Positions 1-19,915 of a stretch of DNA of 56,675 nt are shown here, piece by piece. The translations under genes and the position numbers were made by a program. Source of the stretch: Calycina herbarum (taxonomy: Eukaryota > Ascomycota > Leotiomycetes > Helotiales > Pezizellaceae); the NCBI GenBank assembly GCA_001414485.1, contig LLEY01000278.1, positions 1 through 56,675 on the forward strand. The letters are read 5' to 3'. The notes below the pieces were generated by a model, which searched no databases, was not told the origin of the DNA, and worked only from the letters and a program-made list of their open reading frames with translations. Position 1 is the first letter of the stretch. Each line of letters begins with the position of its first letter.

Positions 1-842
1 CCCCCAAGCTTAATCCAAAGCTATAACCTAACATATAATCCCCACATACCAATGCTAAGGACCCGGAGCGAACTAACAAAAGAAGCATGTCATGTGGAAA
101 AAGCTGCCAAAAGTGGAGAGAGTCTTCCCCAAGCTTACTTGAGATGAAAAAAAATTGGCCAAGTGGAAACCAACCATCTCATCGACCATCCCATCAACCA
201 CTTCAAACATCCAATCACCCTTCTCCCCCATCATCAAATCCCCAAGGAAGTCGCCTCTTTCCCGCGGGCAACCCGCCCCGCACCCCAGGGGTGTAAAGAA
301 CTGGGGTAAAATCTCCTCACTCCTCACTCCTCACTCCTCACTCAAAAGTGGATCCCAGAAGTGGACGAAAAATAACAAAGACATGAGGGTGTGTGAATGT
401 CATATGACTGTTGTAAAAAAGCCCACCAAAGGCAAGGAGACAACCAATGGGCGATTTCCCGGCTACAAAAAACACGTTGATCGGAGGAGGAGAGGTTGAA
501 ATTGGGTGCAGACGTGAAATGCGGGGAACTGCGGAGATCTTAACCGGCCCTTTTCTTTTCGACAGGTGAGATAGGTTTGCCGAACGAACGCGGAGATTTG
601 GAGAACGAGGGAGACCGAGGTTTTGGGGGAAAACGTCATGGGAAATGGAGGAATTGGGCTCACTACAAATTGTATGAAATGTTCGGTTGATGTTCTTATT
701 AGTAGTGGAATTGAGTAGTTTTGTAATTAACAAGAGAAATATATAACCCAAACATTCGGGTACCTGGCTATTTCTGTGAGATAAGCTCTTGGAGGCGCAA
801 GACTGTCACAATTGCCATCCAGACTTCTGTTTCCTACTATAC
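1..842. other. Intergenic, no gene supported
   Basis: No reading frame here has coding character. The stretch has a short pyrimidine-rich tandem repeat (ctcctcact units near 311-341) and lies beyond the 3' end of SLX1. Nothing else is recognised. Confidence 0.6.
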
Positions 843-2329
843 TCAATCCAGCACCTCCGCTTCATCCCAATCACTATCCTCAATAATCCTGCCAAGCGCT
901 GCACCTTTATGCGTGCGAGATGCGCCATTTTTCAGAGAAATGTTGCTAGCCATACTGGCAACTGATTCCGTGTCTGATGCGTCATAATCATCTATGATAT
1001 TCCATTTGTCTCCTTCTGGTAGATTGGTGTTTTTCGTAGCGATATCCACCAAGTCGGCTTCTTCTTCTTCTTCTATGTCCGCTTCATTATCGGACTCCTC
1101 TTCTGCATCCGACTCTGGAATTATCGCCTGCGATGATGCTTTTTCTTTGCCCTTTCTGCTTCTCTTTACTTTCAGAAGCTTTTCTACCTCCTTTTGCCCT
1201 CTCATCCTAAGACTCATCTCTTTGACGAGATCGACCCAAACCAATTCGGTCTTGCAACTTGGACAGTGACCCCGGACGGGAACCAACTCGTCTTCGTCGT
1301 CTTTTAGGAAATGCTTCCCCAAGCAAGTTGTATGGGAAACTGCCTCACATCCAGATGTCGGACAAACAATATGCATGCCTCCACCAGATTCGAGTGCTTC
1401 ATGACATACAGCACAATCCCCTTCTCTTTCGAAATCGATGGTATCTTTCGATTTGAGGACATGTTCTTTTTTGCCTGTATAATCAATTGGGACGTGTGAC
1501 ATGCGTGTATATATGGAATCTTGGCCAGGTTCCTTGCCAACATCTTCATCTGAAACGTTGTCAATTTCCCTCAGAAAATCTTGTCTAATTTGAATAGAGT
1601 CTCGTACAGTCTCAGGAGTCGACTTGGTCCATTTTGCCCACGTGTTATAGACGTCTTTGGAGAAGAATCGGATTTCGAGAGGCCATCGAGAGAAGGAAGG
1701 CGACCGAAGGAGGAGATGGAGATTTGACAATAATGACCCCACGGTATGCCGAGGCCTTTTTGGGTGACCAGATCTTTTCTTTTGTGTTGCATGTTGGATT
1801 CTCTCTTCGGGGGCGATATGTAGAGTGATGTGTGGATTTTGCCATGCCCATCTGATAAAATTAGTAAATGTAGAGCTTGGGTTTGAGAAGTGCTTAAGGA
1901 TATTGATTGGGAGTCGATATCGCGATTTCTTGACTAAGAATTTGGTAGACGAAGGTTTCTTGAGTTAACTTGAAGATGAAGTAATTCAGCCACACATGAT
2001 CCACGTGACAGCTCCCCACGTGTATTCCGACTTACTCAAATTGCAAAGCAGCTATGTTACTTGGGAAGCCAGTAACAATACAAGCCATCTCCCATGGCCT
2101 GGCTTTCTGTCGCGCCGTTCGAACGGCGCCTCCTTTTGTGAGGCCATTGTGTTGACGAAGTCGTCGTACTGAAGCGTGTCAGCATAAACATCAACGGGTC
2201 GCAATTTCCATGACGGCGCAAGTACTTACTTGGATTGGGAGTTGAGCCAACATAAACACTAGCGTGACTGACTGTCGACCTCAAAAGATAGCAGCAGTAG
2301 AAGGCTGGAATGGGACGGTCAAGAGGCAT
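843..2329 (-). CDS. SLX1: SLX1, catalytic GIY-YIG subunit of SLX1-SLX4 structure-specific endonuclease
   Basis: Three exons on the minus strand, 2329-2230, 2168-2036 and 1851-843, give 413 residues. Both introns (61 and 184 nt) have GTAAGT donors and CAG acceptors. The N-terminus is a GIY-YIG nuclease: YCCYLL, then VYVGSTPNP, the catalytic Arg in RRLRQHNG, and the metal-binding Glu in FEWAWQN, which spans the second splice junction. The C-terminal half has the SLX1-type Cys/His zinc finger ([29 protein letters not shown]). An acidic, low-complexity tail follows. SLX1 with SLX4 cleaves branched DNA such as Holliday junctions and replication forks in the nucleus. The start at 2329 puts [13 protein letters not shown] at the usual beginning of the family. 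All expected catalytic residues are present, so the enzyme looks intact. The SLX4 partner is not in this window. Confidence 0.95.
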
Positions 2330-9774
<7,445 letters not shown>

Positions 9775-11048
9775 TTTACGACGATACATCAGGTTTGACG
9801 AGTGAAGCATCTCATGGCCTTTGTCACGATTGACAAGGGCATCGGCGTTACCAAAACAATGCCCGCTTGAAGGATGGGAGGCATTGTGGTTTTTTTCCCT
9901 CTGGAGTTTTAGGGTTCACGGCATTGCATGAAAATTCTATTTTCGAAAATAGGCGAATTGGGAGTCCAAAGGAATGTTTTGATTTTTTTTTCATGTACAT
10001 TTCGCCCTCTCCTCAATCTGGGTTTCCACCAGAAATTGTATTATTTTCGTTGCTTGGCTTTCTTGCATCTGTCTTTCCGTGGGGAAATCATATCATTCGT
10101 TTTCTTTTTTCCTTTTTTCTTTGCATTTTTGGAGAAGTGGGGATTGGGGTGGTAAAATTTCAGAGGGGTGGTGTATTACCTAGATTTGATTTGCGGTTTG
10201 CTCTTTTCTTCTTTGCTATGAGGGGAGGTCAAGTTTGGAGGCATTGGGGAGTGGGACATGGAGAGGAAAGTACATAGTGTGAAGCGAATGAATGGCAAAT
10301 TTTTATAAAGAAATGCAAATATTACGCTTTGCTGATTGGTGACGTGATTTTGATTTAATTTTCTCTTTTGTACATAACGTGTCATGGATGTAATAGTACA
10401 AGTGGCCTTCATCGCAAGCTCGTTTAAATGGTTTGTTTGAATTATACGGAATTGTTAGATTAATCAAAGTAAAGCATGAGATTTACTAAAGTGTTTAATA
10501 TTAAATAACAGTGGTTCCTGCTAAAGCTGATGGAATAATTTGAATATTCTAGAATTTCTAAAAATAATAATTTATGAGGTGGAGAATCTTTAGACGAACA
10601 CCGCAAAGAAAATACGCCTCCTCCTCCTCTTACCTAGACTCTAATTCCGATTCTAAAAATGTGTAATTTCATTTCCTCATTAAGCTATCCTTCCTTTCCA
10701 TCTGTCCATTTGTTCATTTGTTTATTTGTGCGTACAGTCCGACCCCGATCCCATTCTGTGAATGTCTTACTAGTTCGTTATCCTTGCCTTTCCAAATTCC
10801 TAGTTCCGTAAATCATCAATCATGTTATCCTAGCTCCTAGCCTTGTTATATCTCGTCTAGATCTACGATTGAGATCTGGATTCGGGTTGTTACTTTCGTG
10901 ATATCGTTTTCTATCTTGTCGATGACGGGTGTCGATGGGAGCTTTCATTCTGTGTCGCGTCTATAGTATCTCCGTTGTCTCTCTACTCCCATCATCGCCG
11001 CTCTCCTCAACTCCTCTCGCGCACCCCTCAGCGTCCGTCGGATGACGT
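9775..11048. other. Intergenic between convergent genes
   Basis: About 1.3 kb between the 3' ends of the KDM5 gene and the dehydrogenase. T-rich runs near 9970-10130, an AT-rich stretch near 10440-10570 and a degenerate ttcatttg repeat near 10700-10730 fit 3' untranslated or spacer DNA. No gene is supported. Confidence 0.6.
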
Positions 11049-12732
11049 TTATAGCTTCTGACCCTTGTGCTTCATTTTATCGAGGATGAGATGCATGTTC
11101 ACGGGTGTGAGAGGATCTTTCCCCTTTAATACCGCGTCGATGTTTTGCATTGAGAGGGCTTCGAAACCGATGTGTCTGTTTTTTCCTTCTCGTTAGCAAT
11201 TTCTCATTCATATATCCCTTCTCTTGTCAATTCCAATCCTCGCTTTCGTATATCCTCCCCCTTCCCCTTTTCCATCCAATCCATCACACACACCCACTCC
11301 TCGTCCATCACTCAAACACACCATATTTAAAATGAGGAAATATGAAGGAGGAAAGAAGGGTAGGCATACGTCTCCAATGTCCCACCGGCGTTATGAGCGG
11401 TCAACGTGACGTTATTTTGGTTCTTTAATCGGGGATCGATGTTGGGCTCGTCTTCGTGGACGTCGAGGCCTAGACCGATTAGGCGGCCGGTGGAGAGGGC
11501 GAAGGCGAGGGAGGAGGTGTCTACTAGGGATCCGCGGGCTATGTTTATGAATCTTTTTGGGGGTGTTAATTTTTTGTTTTTGGGGAAGAGGTGCGAGAGG
11601 AGAGGAGGGTGTGGAATCTTTTGAAGGCTAGTAAAGGGCGAAGAGAGGAATAAGTGAGAAGTGGAAAGGAGGACTGGGGTTTGGGGGTTTGAAAGAGGGT
11701 GGTGTCTGACGATTGCAGGTAAAGTATTGAGATTTAGAGGTTGGCAGAAATTGGGAATTGAAATTCGGAAAAGTTCAACCAAGATCCCTGTTCTGACCTC
11801 GAAACAAGGAGTGGTGATCGGAATCTGGTAAGAGAAAGTTTCAACGTACCGACTCCCCATCTTCATCTTCTCTACTCTCTCCTGGGTAATAATTTTCTTC
11901 CCATCAGGACTCGCCGGAGTCGCTAAAACAATGCAATCACTTTGTCCAAGCAACTCATCCATAGTCCCCACAAATCTGGCATCGATTTCCTGCTCTTGAG
12001 TAGGCGATTTCCGGATCACATCATAGTAAATGATTTCCATATGGAAAGCGTGATACGCTTTGAGAGCGATGGTAAACCCGATGTTTCCTAGTCCGATTAT
12101 ACCTAGAGTATGGCCTCGTGGGTTGTGTGATATTGCGGCCGAGTTGGTATGACAATCTTTGAAGGTTGTAGGATTGAGTGATGCTGTTGTGCACCAGTTT
12201 AGGTTACGAAATGTGGCGATGATCATGAATATAGCGAAATCAGCGACCGATTCCGAAGATGCTGCTGCACTATCAAAACAAGTGTTGTTAGAACTGAGGT
12301 GCGGGGTAACACGGGGATAAGTAACGGTTCCAAAAACTACCTGTTGCAATATATAATTCCTATCCAGATTAATATTCTGACATATTAGGATTTCTCTATT
12401 CGCTTACCTCTCTCAGCAAGAACATCAACATCCGCCCAATCGTAACCAGCCCCCGCGCTGGCAAATATTTTGCAGCTCTCAGGCACCAATGGCACCAACT
12501 CTCTATCCCATCTCCCCATTTCTCCTCCCGTGTTCCAAAAGGGACGAAATATTGCACTGAAATTTCCCCATCTCTTCTCCTTGAGTGCTTTCATAAACTC
12601 CGGACGTTGTCGCTCTTCAGTCGAGGGACGAATGACAGTAAAATCCGAGGAGAACTTGGCGTATAGGGAATGATTCCATTGAACTGGATCACCGATATGG
12701 AGAACGATCGGCTTGGAAGTTGCAGAAGACAT
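11049..12732 (-). CDS. D-isomer-specific 2-hydroxyacid dehydrogenase (D-mandelate dehydrogenase-like)
   Basis: Five exons, 12732-12408, 12359-12341, 12269-11850, 11552-11370 and 11175-11049, give 357 residues; the second exon is only 19 nt. The protein has an N-terminal substrate domain, then a Rossmann NAD(P)-binding core with GIIGLGNIGF. The catalytic triad of the family is visible: Arg in NIARGSLVD, Glu in VHEDEPN, His in TAHNAGGT. This family interconverts 2-oxoacids and D-2-hydroxyacids using NAD(P)H; exact substrate cannot be read from sequence. It also resembles glyoxylate/hydroxypyruvate reductases, but the IIYCN...ASSESVADFAIF segment looks like the fungal D-mandelate dehydrogenase-like group. 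Introns of 297 and 194 nt in the 3' half are long for this window. The gene is divergent from the glutathione S-transferase at 13413. Confidence 0.93.
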
Positions 12733-13412
12733 TTTGATGGATGTAGCGACTGATTATAGGGGGAGTAATACTGAGGTACAAGAGCGGTGAAGATATCAAA
12801 TCGAAAACCGCAGCAAAGAAGGAGAGCTTTGAACAGCCAAAATACTGGAGAAACGAAGAAAAGGGGATTCTTAAGAGTTGTCAATTGCTTACGAGCACTC
12901 TAAGCCGCTTTCATCTGGATGGACATGGAGGGAAAGTGATCTGGTGACATGTCGTTTTATGTACTTTTTTACTTGTAGAACGTGGGGTGCTCTCCTCAGG
13001 CAACCGACCACTCACGCAGAGATACATGGTGTTTATGTGGGGCAGCGATGAGATTAAATGCATATCGTATCACCGTACAGGTACTGCCTCCGTATCCAGC
13101 TATTCGGGGCACCTCTCCGCCGCAAGCTATGAAATCCGATCAATATCTGGGCCAATATATGCCCTTTTTTTCTTGAGTCCCAATTGGGAATTACAATCAA
13201 TTGCTGCCATCACGATGATTGAAGTTGGGGTTTAACATTTGGCGACGACCGTGGTCGCGAGGGTTTCATCTGACACCGGATGAAAAGAGCGACCCAGCGA
13301 CCAACGACCAACGACCCAACCAACACCAGATGTGATTCTTCCCAGGTTTTGCGACGAGTACATCAGGACGCACATCTCCATTTATTTTCTTCGCAATACC
13401 ACAGCAAACAAA
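12733..13412. promoter_or_regulatory. Shared divergent promoter of dehydrogenase (-) and GST (+)
   Basis: The start codons of the two genes are 680 nt apart and point away from each other, so this stretch must hold both promoters. No clear TATA box or named operator was recognised. A bidirectional role is inferred from geometry only. Confidence 0.5.
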
Positions 13413-14265
13413 ATGGCGACTACAGCAGCCATTACACCTGAAGCCGGCGAGCAGAAGGCGATTCAAAAGCCGGGAATTCCAACGTTACATCACCTCGATG
13501 TTTGTTGACCATTTGTCGTCTTGGGTTGAAATACATCGCTAACCGTTTTTGAAGCACTCTCAGTCGCAAAGAATCCTCTGGCTTCTCGAAGAACTCGGTG
13601 TCGAATATAATCATGTCGCGTACTACAGAGTCCAAGGTCGCGCTCCACCAGAGCTCGCGAAGATCCAGTAAGCCAATACCCCGCGTTCTTGAAAGCTCAA
13701 TTGATGTCAGCATCTTACTGACCCCCCGCACAGCGAGCTAGGAAAGAGCCCAACCTTCGTAAACAAAGACGGACGCGTCATGATAGAATCGTCCGTCATT
13801 ATATCCTACATCCTCGATACCTACGATTCCGAACATAAATTCGCGGTCGCCGACCAAATCCGATCCGACGAGATATCTGCCTTTGCAGCTTCGAGTTTGG
13901 GACCCGTCTCAACCATCGAACTCTTTGTCGAACTCCTAAATATACACACGCCGTGGCCATTCTCATATATCACGCGTGCGATCAGGTCGAAATTACAGAG
14001 TGTATTTACAACTGGGGAGTTTCAGAAGGCGTTGAAGTACTTGGAAGGCGAGTTGGGAAACGAGGAGTGGTTTAATGGGAAACACCCTGGGAAGAGCGAT
14101 ATTATGACCACTTACCCTGTGGATTTGATTGTGGAGAGGAAATGGGTTAACTTTGAGAAGGAGTTTCCGAAGTTGGCAGCTTGGAGGAACAGAGTACGAG
14201 AGCGACCAGCTTGGAAGAGGGGGATTGAGAAGGGGAATGGTTATGATTTGACCAAGTTGGGATGA
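13413..14265 (+). CDS. Glutathione S-transferase
   Basis: Three exons, 13413-13499, 13555-13667 and 13734-14265, give 243 residues. The N-terminal thioredoxin-like fold is shown by HSQSQRILWLLEELGVEYN and by the conserved glutathione-binding Glu-Ser pair in VMIESSVIISYILDTY. The helical C-terminal domain follows, with the usual C-terminal pattern FPKLAAWRNRVRERPAW. The enzyme conjugates glutathione to electrophiles or reduces peroxides in the cytosol. The first exon (29 codons) uses a GTTTGT donor, weaker than the others here; removing this intron keeps the frame and restores the expected LHHLDHSQSQRILW join. The neighbouring divergent dehydrogenase suggests a shared redox or xenobiotic response, which is inference. 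Class assignment within fungal GSTs is not attempted. Confidence 0.93.
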
Positions 14266-14483
14266 GGTTTAGCCACAATCGATGATGGTAATAGACCTTG
14301 GTTTCGACGTCTCACATCATGGTTTTCGGCAAGCGTACGACAGCACTCACTAATGCAAATATTTCTTCACCTCCATCAATTGTCACAATGCTGGAATATA
14401 GCCTCTTCTCAACGGAAAACCTCTTTCTTCGCCCCTCCTTGTGAGTTCAATCATATGCCACTAACCACTACATCCAAGGCTGT

Positions 14484-15865
14484 TCATGAACCGGGAACAT
14501 ATGGCACTCCAGAGGGAGGCACAATCACAATCGGAACCGATATAAACACTACCAAAACTGCAGAAAATCTATATCTTACGATTAGCGTTGAAACACGATA
14601 TAGTAGAGTTCATCACTTACGCCGCTGTAGCACTGAAAATCTCTACCCTTGTTGCTGCACCGAGGAATAACAACCCTGCTGCAAAAACTAACGCGAAGCC
14701 GGCCAGACAAAGCAACAGGTCTCGAGTCTCGTGGAGCTGGGACAAGACCGATATTGCAATTGTGGGAAACAAACATGCCACAAGCGTCGAGAAAAATCGT
14801 ATAAAGCGTACAACACTCGATTGCGAATATACTGTCAACGCCTCTTCTATGGTCTCGCCTCTTGTCTTCATGCGCTCCTCGACAGTGGGATCGCGTCCCA
14901 AACTCTCCTCGTCAATTTTCATCATTCTTCTTTGCTCTCTGCGTTCTTTTAGATACCGCCTACATCCCGCCCAGAATGGAACGAATGAGGTTTTGACCCA
15001 GCCTGAAAACCCACCTATATTTTTGGGGTAAATGGCCGCAAGGTCTAGTCCAGTTGGAGGAGATTTTTCTGGCCAAACGAAGCTCCATATCATCTTCCAA
15101 AAGAGGCGAAGTAATCGGCGGAAGGACATTTTCTCCCTACCTCTATAAATATCACCCCACGTATTCTGCTCACCACGCCCGCCTATGCTGAGGTTTCCAG
15201 CTACTGGATTTCCAAGCCACTCCGTGAATTTCTCAAGATTGTGGGTTTCGGGCTCTTCAAGGGCAGCCACTTGTGCAAATTGCAGCAACGCTTCATCTGT
15301 GGCTGGTCAGGGTCAAGTGCTTACCATGAAAGGAGAAATACTCACTATATTGCTTCAAAACATCTCGCAATCTTAGCACAATTCTCCATTGCTTGCTAGC
15401 GGTTTCGTCGTCTCTCTCTCTAGGTCTGACGAGATAGTCTGCCCGCTTGGAATAGTGAGCTGCGTCTGCGCCGCCCCTGCGGTAGTCCTTCCATTCCTCC
15501 TTTTGTAGGTCCTTCTTCAGTATTTCTAACTCAGCCTGATAGTACAGTAAACTTCTGAATTGCAAATCGGTGAATCGGTTGAATGAAGCATAGTCGTGGC
15601 TTGCTGCCATCAGAGTTGCGACTTGCGGCCACTGGGCCTGTTAGTGATATTCTATTTTGAATACAACTTTGCTGTTCTCGATCATGAAGTGGAAGACAAA
15701 ACTAAAGATTCTTACGCCAGGAACTGGTTGTGATGGTGTCGCCAAAGGGTCAGGAAAACCGTTTGCCCGTTCCTCCAGGTATGTACTAGCTGGGTTGACT
15801 GATGTGGATGTAATCGCTGAATGGCTGCTTACAACCGAATCCCTGTCGTTTACATTGGTCGTCAT
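14484..15865 (-). CDS. DUF6594 membrane protein, copy 1
   Basis: Four exons, 15865-15716, 15631-15346, 15296-14621 and 14568-14484, give 398 residues. The order is a Ser/Thr-rich N-terminus, a soluble conserved part (FTDLQFRSLLYYQAELE, then NEALLQFAQVAALEEPETH and WLGNPVAGN) and three hydrophobic C-terminal segments (starting near VACLFPTIAISVL, LLLCLAGFALVF and FSAVLVVFIS). This pattern is that of the fungal DUF6594 family, common in Leotiomycetes and of unknown function. It is a paralogue of the next gene at 16612-18056; both share the PVPG / WPQV splice junction. The last intron (14569-14620, 52 nt) splits the third hydrophobic segment from the second and is missing in copy 2. Location in a membrane is inferred from hydrophobicity. 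Confidence 0.88.
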
Positions 15866-16611
15866 TTTTCAGATCCTGAACACGCTTGAAGGCTGAAATG
15901 GACACTCGAGTATAAGAATACTTTTCGAGAGAAAAATTTCTGCACCTAGGTGGAGGACGAATGTTATTTCTTGCATGTGGGTGTTAGCCCCTGGTGGAGG
16001 CTGAGAAGACTCCTATTGGCTTTTCTCTAACAGGCTTGTGCATAATATAGGCAGTCGAGTGAGGTGCAATGCCGTCAAATTGGGCTCTTATCTTACTGGC
16101 TTGTGGATATGCATTACCAACTGTCTTGCATTTCACCGCCATCCCATTCTTTCTCATTCAAAATGCTAACAGTGATTGGTGGCAATTAAGACAGCCGCAA
16201 TTTGGGGAGTCTTGTACAGACACCCTCTACAAAAACGGTCAACCATTGGGTTACACTCAACACCAGAGATTACCGGCATGTCTGTAATTTCTGATGGGAA
16301 ACTCGGTAAACAGCTTGAAAATTTCTTCAATTTGCGTACTGGAATGACGGGGTTTCTCGAGTTCATTCATTTTTTTTCTTCCTTGGATGAAAACATCGCA
16401 CGGTGTCCATTCCACTTGAGAGTCACTTTGATAGCCATAGCTGATTACTGTAACTAGCTCGACAAAATCCATTGCACTTTACGGTTACCCAACTATCATA
16501 GAGTGAGCAAGTTAAATCGTGTGCTCTTCTTTTAAAGGATGAAAAAATCAAATCATTCGCTTATTCTTCATCCCCGTCCATTTCCTCTCATGACACGATG
16601 CCAAAGACGAT
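15866..16611. other. Spacer between tandem DUF6594 genes
   Basis: About 750 nt holding the promoter of copy 1 and the 3' flank of copy 2. A 72-codon plus-strand frame at 16069-16287 has a hydrophobic start but no family match or supporting context. No gene is called. Confidence 0.5.
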
Positions 16612-18056
16612 TCAGGAATTTACGACGTATGGCACACCAGAGGGGGGCACAACCACAGTTGGGACAGTTGGGGCCGATATAAACACCACCAAAACGGCGG
16701 AGAACGCTGCAGTAGCACCAAAGATCTCAACCCTCGAAGCGGTGCCAAGGAAAATTAAGCCAGCAGCAAATACAGTTGCAAACCCAGCGAGGCAAAGCAG
16801 CAAGTTTCGGAGGCCATTAACTTGAGATAGCACTGTGATAGCAATAGTCGGTAATAAGCAAGCAACAACCGTCGTTAGAGATGTTGTGAAGCGTACAATG
16901 CTATCTCCGGAATACTTTGTCACAGTCTCCTTCGCAAGTTCATCTCGAGACTTCTTCTCTGGCTTCGCAGGCGCCTCCTCCGTCTTCTCTAGGTCTCTTT
17001 CTTTCTTTCTCTTTGCCACCCATTTCTTCCACCGAGGAAGGAACGAGTCTGCCCACCAGGGAACGAATGAGGTAGCAGCCCATCTTGAAAGGCCATCAAC
17101 TTTGCTCCTGGGGGTAGTTGAAGCGAGATCAAGTTTGCTCGGTGGATCTGGTTTGGACCAGACTAGGCTCCAGAACACTTCTCTAAATGACTTTGGGGGT
17201 GGTATTTTCTTGTAAAGACTGCCCCACGTGTTTTCCTCTCCGCTACCACCGACACATAAGTTTCCTGATTCGGGGATTATGAGCCATTTGTTGAAGGTAT
17301 ACATGTCATGATTTTCGGGTTTTGGAAGAGCCGATACCTGTGAAAATTGCAGCAGGGCCTCATCTGGATGAAGTCAGAAACCTCCTCGGCGGAGTTAGTA
17401 GGTGAGTCACTCACTGTACTCCTTCAGAAGCCCACGTATGTTTTTCATAATTTTCCATTGTTTTGAATTAGAGGCGACGAGGTACTTTGCCCGTCTACAG
17501 TATGTGCCTGCTGGTCCGACCCCGCGACGGTAATCATCCCACTCTTCATCTTTCAACTCTTCTTTGAGCGTTTCTATTTCGGCTTGATAATATAGTAGGC
17601 TCCTTATTTGAAGGTCACTGAAGCGGTTGAAGGATGCGAACTCGGGAGTTTCTGACATTAATTCCGAGACTTGCGGCCACTATTGCAGTATGACTTGTTA
17701 GCAATGTTCCTCTCTATGCCTTGAGTCTGGCGTTCAATGCGGCAAGGGGGTATTATATACACATATTTCGGAGAAACTACTTGGATTATAAAATTAGGTG
17801 TAAGATACAGAGAATTGGGTTTCCTTACCCCTGGAACTGGTTCAGATGGAGTTTCCCACAAGCTGGGACAAGCTTGTGGATCTTCTCGATGGTTGCTCTT
17901 CGGACATGCGTGTGTCGAAACGACTTTTGGGTCGCATTTTGGAAAGCAAGAATCGGAAGGGGAGCCTTGTGGTGTATCTTGTGGTGAACCGACTACTGTT
18001 TGGGATATTTGCGAGTGGCGCGAACCAGAGTCGCTGACGTTCGAGGTCCTCGCCAT
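16612..18056 (-). CDS. DUF6594 membrane protein, copy 2
   Basis: Three exons, 18056-17829, 17679-17415 and 17363-16612, give 414 residues. The N-terminus is Ser/Pro-rich and longer than in copy 1. The conserved soluble part (FSDLQIRSLLYYQAEIE, NEALLQFSQVSALPKPENH, FNKWLI) and three hydrophobic C-terminal segments match copy 1 in order. The last two hydrophobic segments are encoded without an intron (GATAAFSAVLVVFIS is continuous), whereas copy 1 has a 52-nt intron exactly there. The start at 18056 is the first ATG of the frame; upstream in-frame GTG is not used in fungi. Both genes run in the same direction, so a tandem duplication is likely. The role of the family is unknown. Confidence 0.88.
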
Positions 18057-19915
18057 GTTTGAAGCTTCAAGTCCCACTAATTATGTACCGAAAAGGGAGT
18101 TATTACACTGTTGGGGCCTCAATCGTGGGTATTTCGAGCCTTTTAGATTCAGAGGGTATAGCCCACGGGAGCCGCTGAAAGTGCCTGATTTGCGATGTAA
18201 TCTTCTTACTGGCTCATTCATGATAATGGCCGTCAGCTCAGATGATAGATAGGAAAAGTGTGAGGCGGTTCTGCAGGCCTTCGAACTCTGCAGATTTTCA
18301 CTATCACGCCTCCATATCACTCGACAATGGGGCTTGCACTGCCTCCGGAAAAGCTGCAGTACCAGCTGTCATTGCATTTCACCACCCACACATTGTTCTT
18401 CCCGCTATTCAAGGCAATATCGCGCAATGGGGCTGCCAATGAAGTATGATAGCGATGCATTCCACGACTTCCTTTGCACTCCCGTCGCCGCCCACGATAC
18501 ACCAGCCGCGGAGAACTGCTGCGCAAACATACTCTCCTGGCGTGCCGCTCGTATGACAGTTTGCAATTGATAAATCGCACGACTGGGCTCTAGAAGGCTC
18601 AAGTATTCAACTGTGGTCAGAAAAACCACAGGGCGGGCGATACAAAGGGAAAAACTTGCCGGTCCGGAAATCTGAAAACGAAAAAGGAAAAAAAACCCTC
18701 CAGCCGAGGAAACCTGGCGTGCGAGAAAGCGTTTTCGCGTTTTTACCAAGAGAAAACTGGATCTCGCGCTCGATATATATGATAAGAATAATGGCGACAG
18801 CGAACAGTGCGGTAGAAGCTGCACTGCCCACCACACCAGACAGAAATCCAGAGAAGGTCACACCAGAAACCCAGCCTCCACATGATAACAGCCTGGAAAC
18901 TGCTGCATGCAGCCCTCCCACACCAAACTTTCGGTGAGCATTTTCAGAGTCTCCGCGATGCGCTGTCCAAAGATAATCTGCATTGATAGAGCCGCATCCT
19001 GTGCTGGTCCTCTTAATAGGGGATCTCCCCTTAATAGAAGGCTGGCCCCCAATCGACCTTGTCGACGAAACCGAACTTTGGATTCATCTGCCACATCTCA
19101 GAACATTGGCTTGAAACAACTTTGTTTCCCTTTCGTTGAACAAACTCATGACAGGGACACCTGGGAATTGCCAGTTGTCTCCATCATGGCTCCACGAAAC
19201 CACACTCTCAACCTGGGGCCTCCTCAGCTACTTATGGGGGCCAACGCGATTCGCACCACCAGCCGAAATAGAGCGGCTCCATTGCCACCCACCCGGTTTT
19301 ACGAAGAGACGGTGAGACGGAGCCCCCCTTTGGCAAATATCACCATAACTTGAGCTTTGGGAAGCGACTGTTAAGGCCACGTTGAATTGCTGAGTTGCTT
19401 CCCTCCTTCTGTTTCGAGCGTGACAGCCGCTGTGTGCTACCACATTCTGCCACCTCTCATGGGATTTCCCGTGGACTGACCGACGCCAGACCGTCGGTGA
19501 ACGAAAGAATCAGGAAAATGGACGCAAACGTGCTGCTTTCATCGCGGCTGCCTTGATTGACTGTCTGTGGTTTAAGAAGAATCTCACGAAGGATTCCACC
19601 GGGGGCGGAAAGGTCAGCAGAGAGTCTTCAATCCAAACGCCAACTAAGCATGATAGTAAAGCTGGAGAGGCTTAGCACCAATAAGCGTCATTTTGGATCG
19701 GTCCACACTAATAAAAGCAAAGAATATCGGAAGCCAACAGGAAGAGCCACACAGAGAGCCGCACGGTGACCATTGCAAGGCGGGAGCATAAGAGAGGCGT
19801 GGGTCTCCTCCAATCCAACCAACAATCACTTCTCGCATCTTCAGCGGCGACACTTCAAGCTACAGATTTTCCACCAAAACCCAGTCAATCAAAAGGTTTG
19901 ACCCCGAGCAGTCCA
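18057..19915. other. Intergenic, possible unassigned short exon near 18791
   Basis: About 1.9 kb. A TATATATG run near 18773-18781 precedes an ATG at 18791 that opens a Pro/Thr-rich frame of about 47 codons ending at a GTGAGC-like donor near 18933. The opposite strand of the same DNA gives a hydrophobic stretch (TALFAVAIILIIYIERE). Neither could be joined to a recognised gene, so no call is made. Confidence 0.35.

Noticed and set aside
16069..16287. 72-codon plus-strand frame with signal-peptide-like start
   Set aside because: It sits in the spacer of the DUF6594 pair, has only three Cys and no family resemblance; it is likely chance.
18607..18921. Minus-strand frame with a transmembrane-like stretch
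   Set aside because: There is no ATG in good context, no family match and no splice partner; the plus strand of the same DNA also reads open, so neither is convincing.
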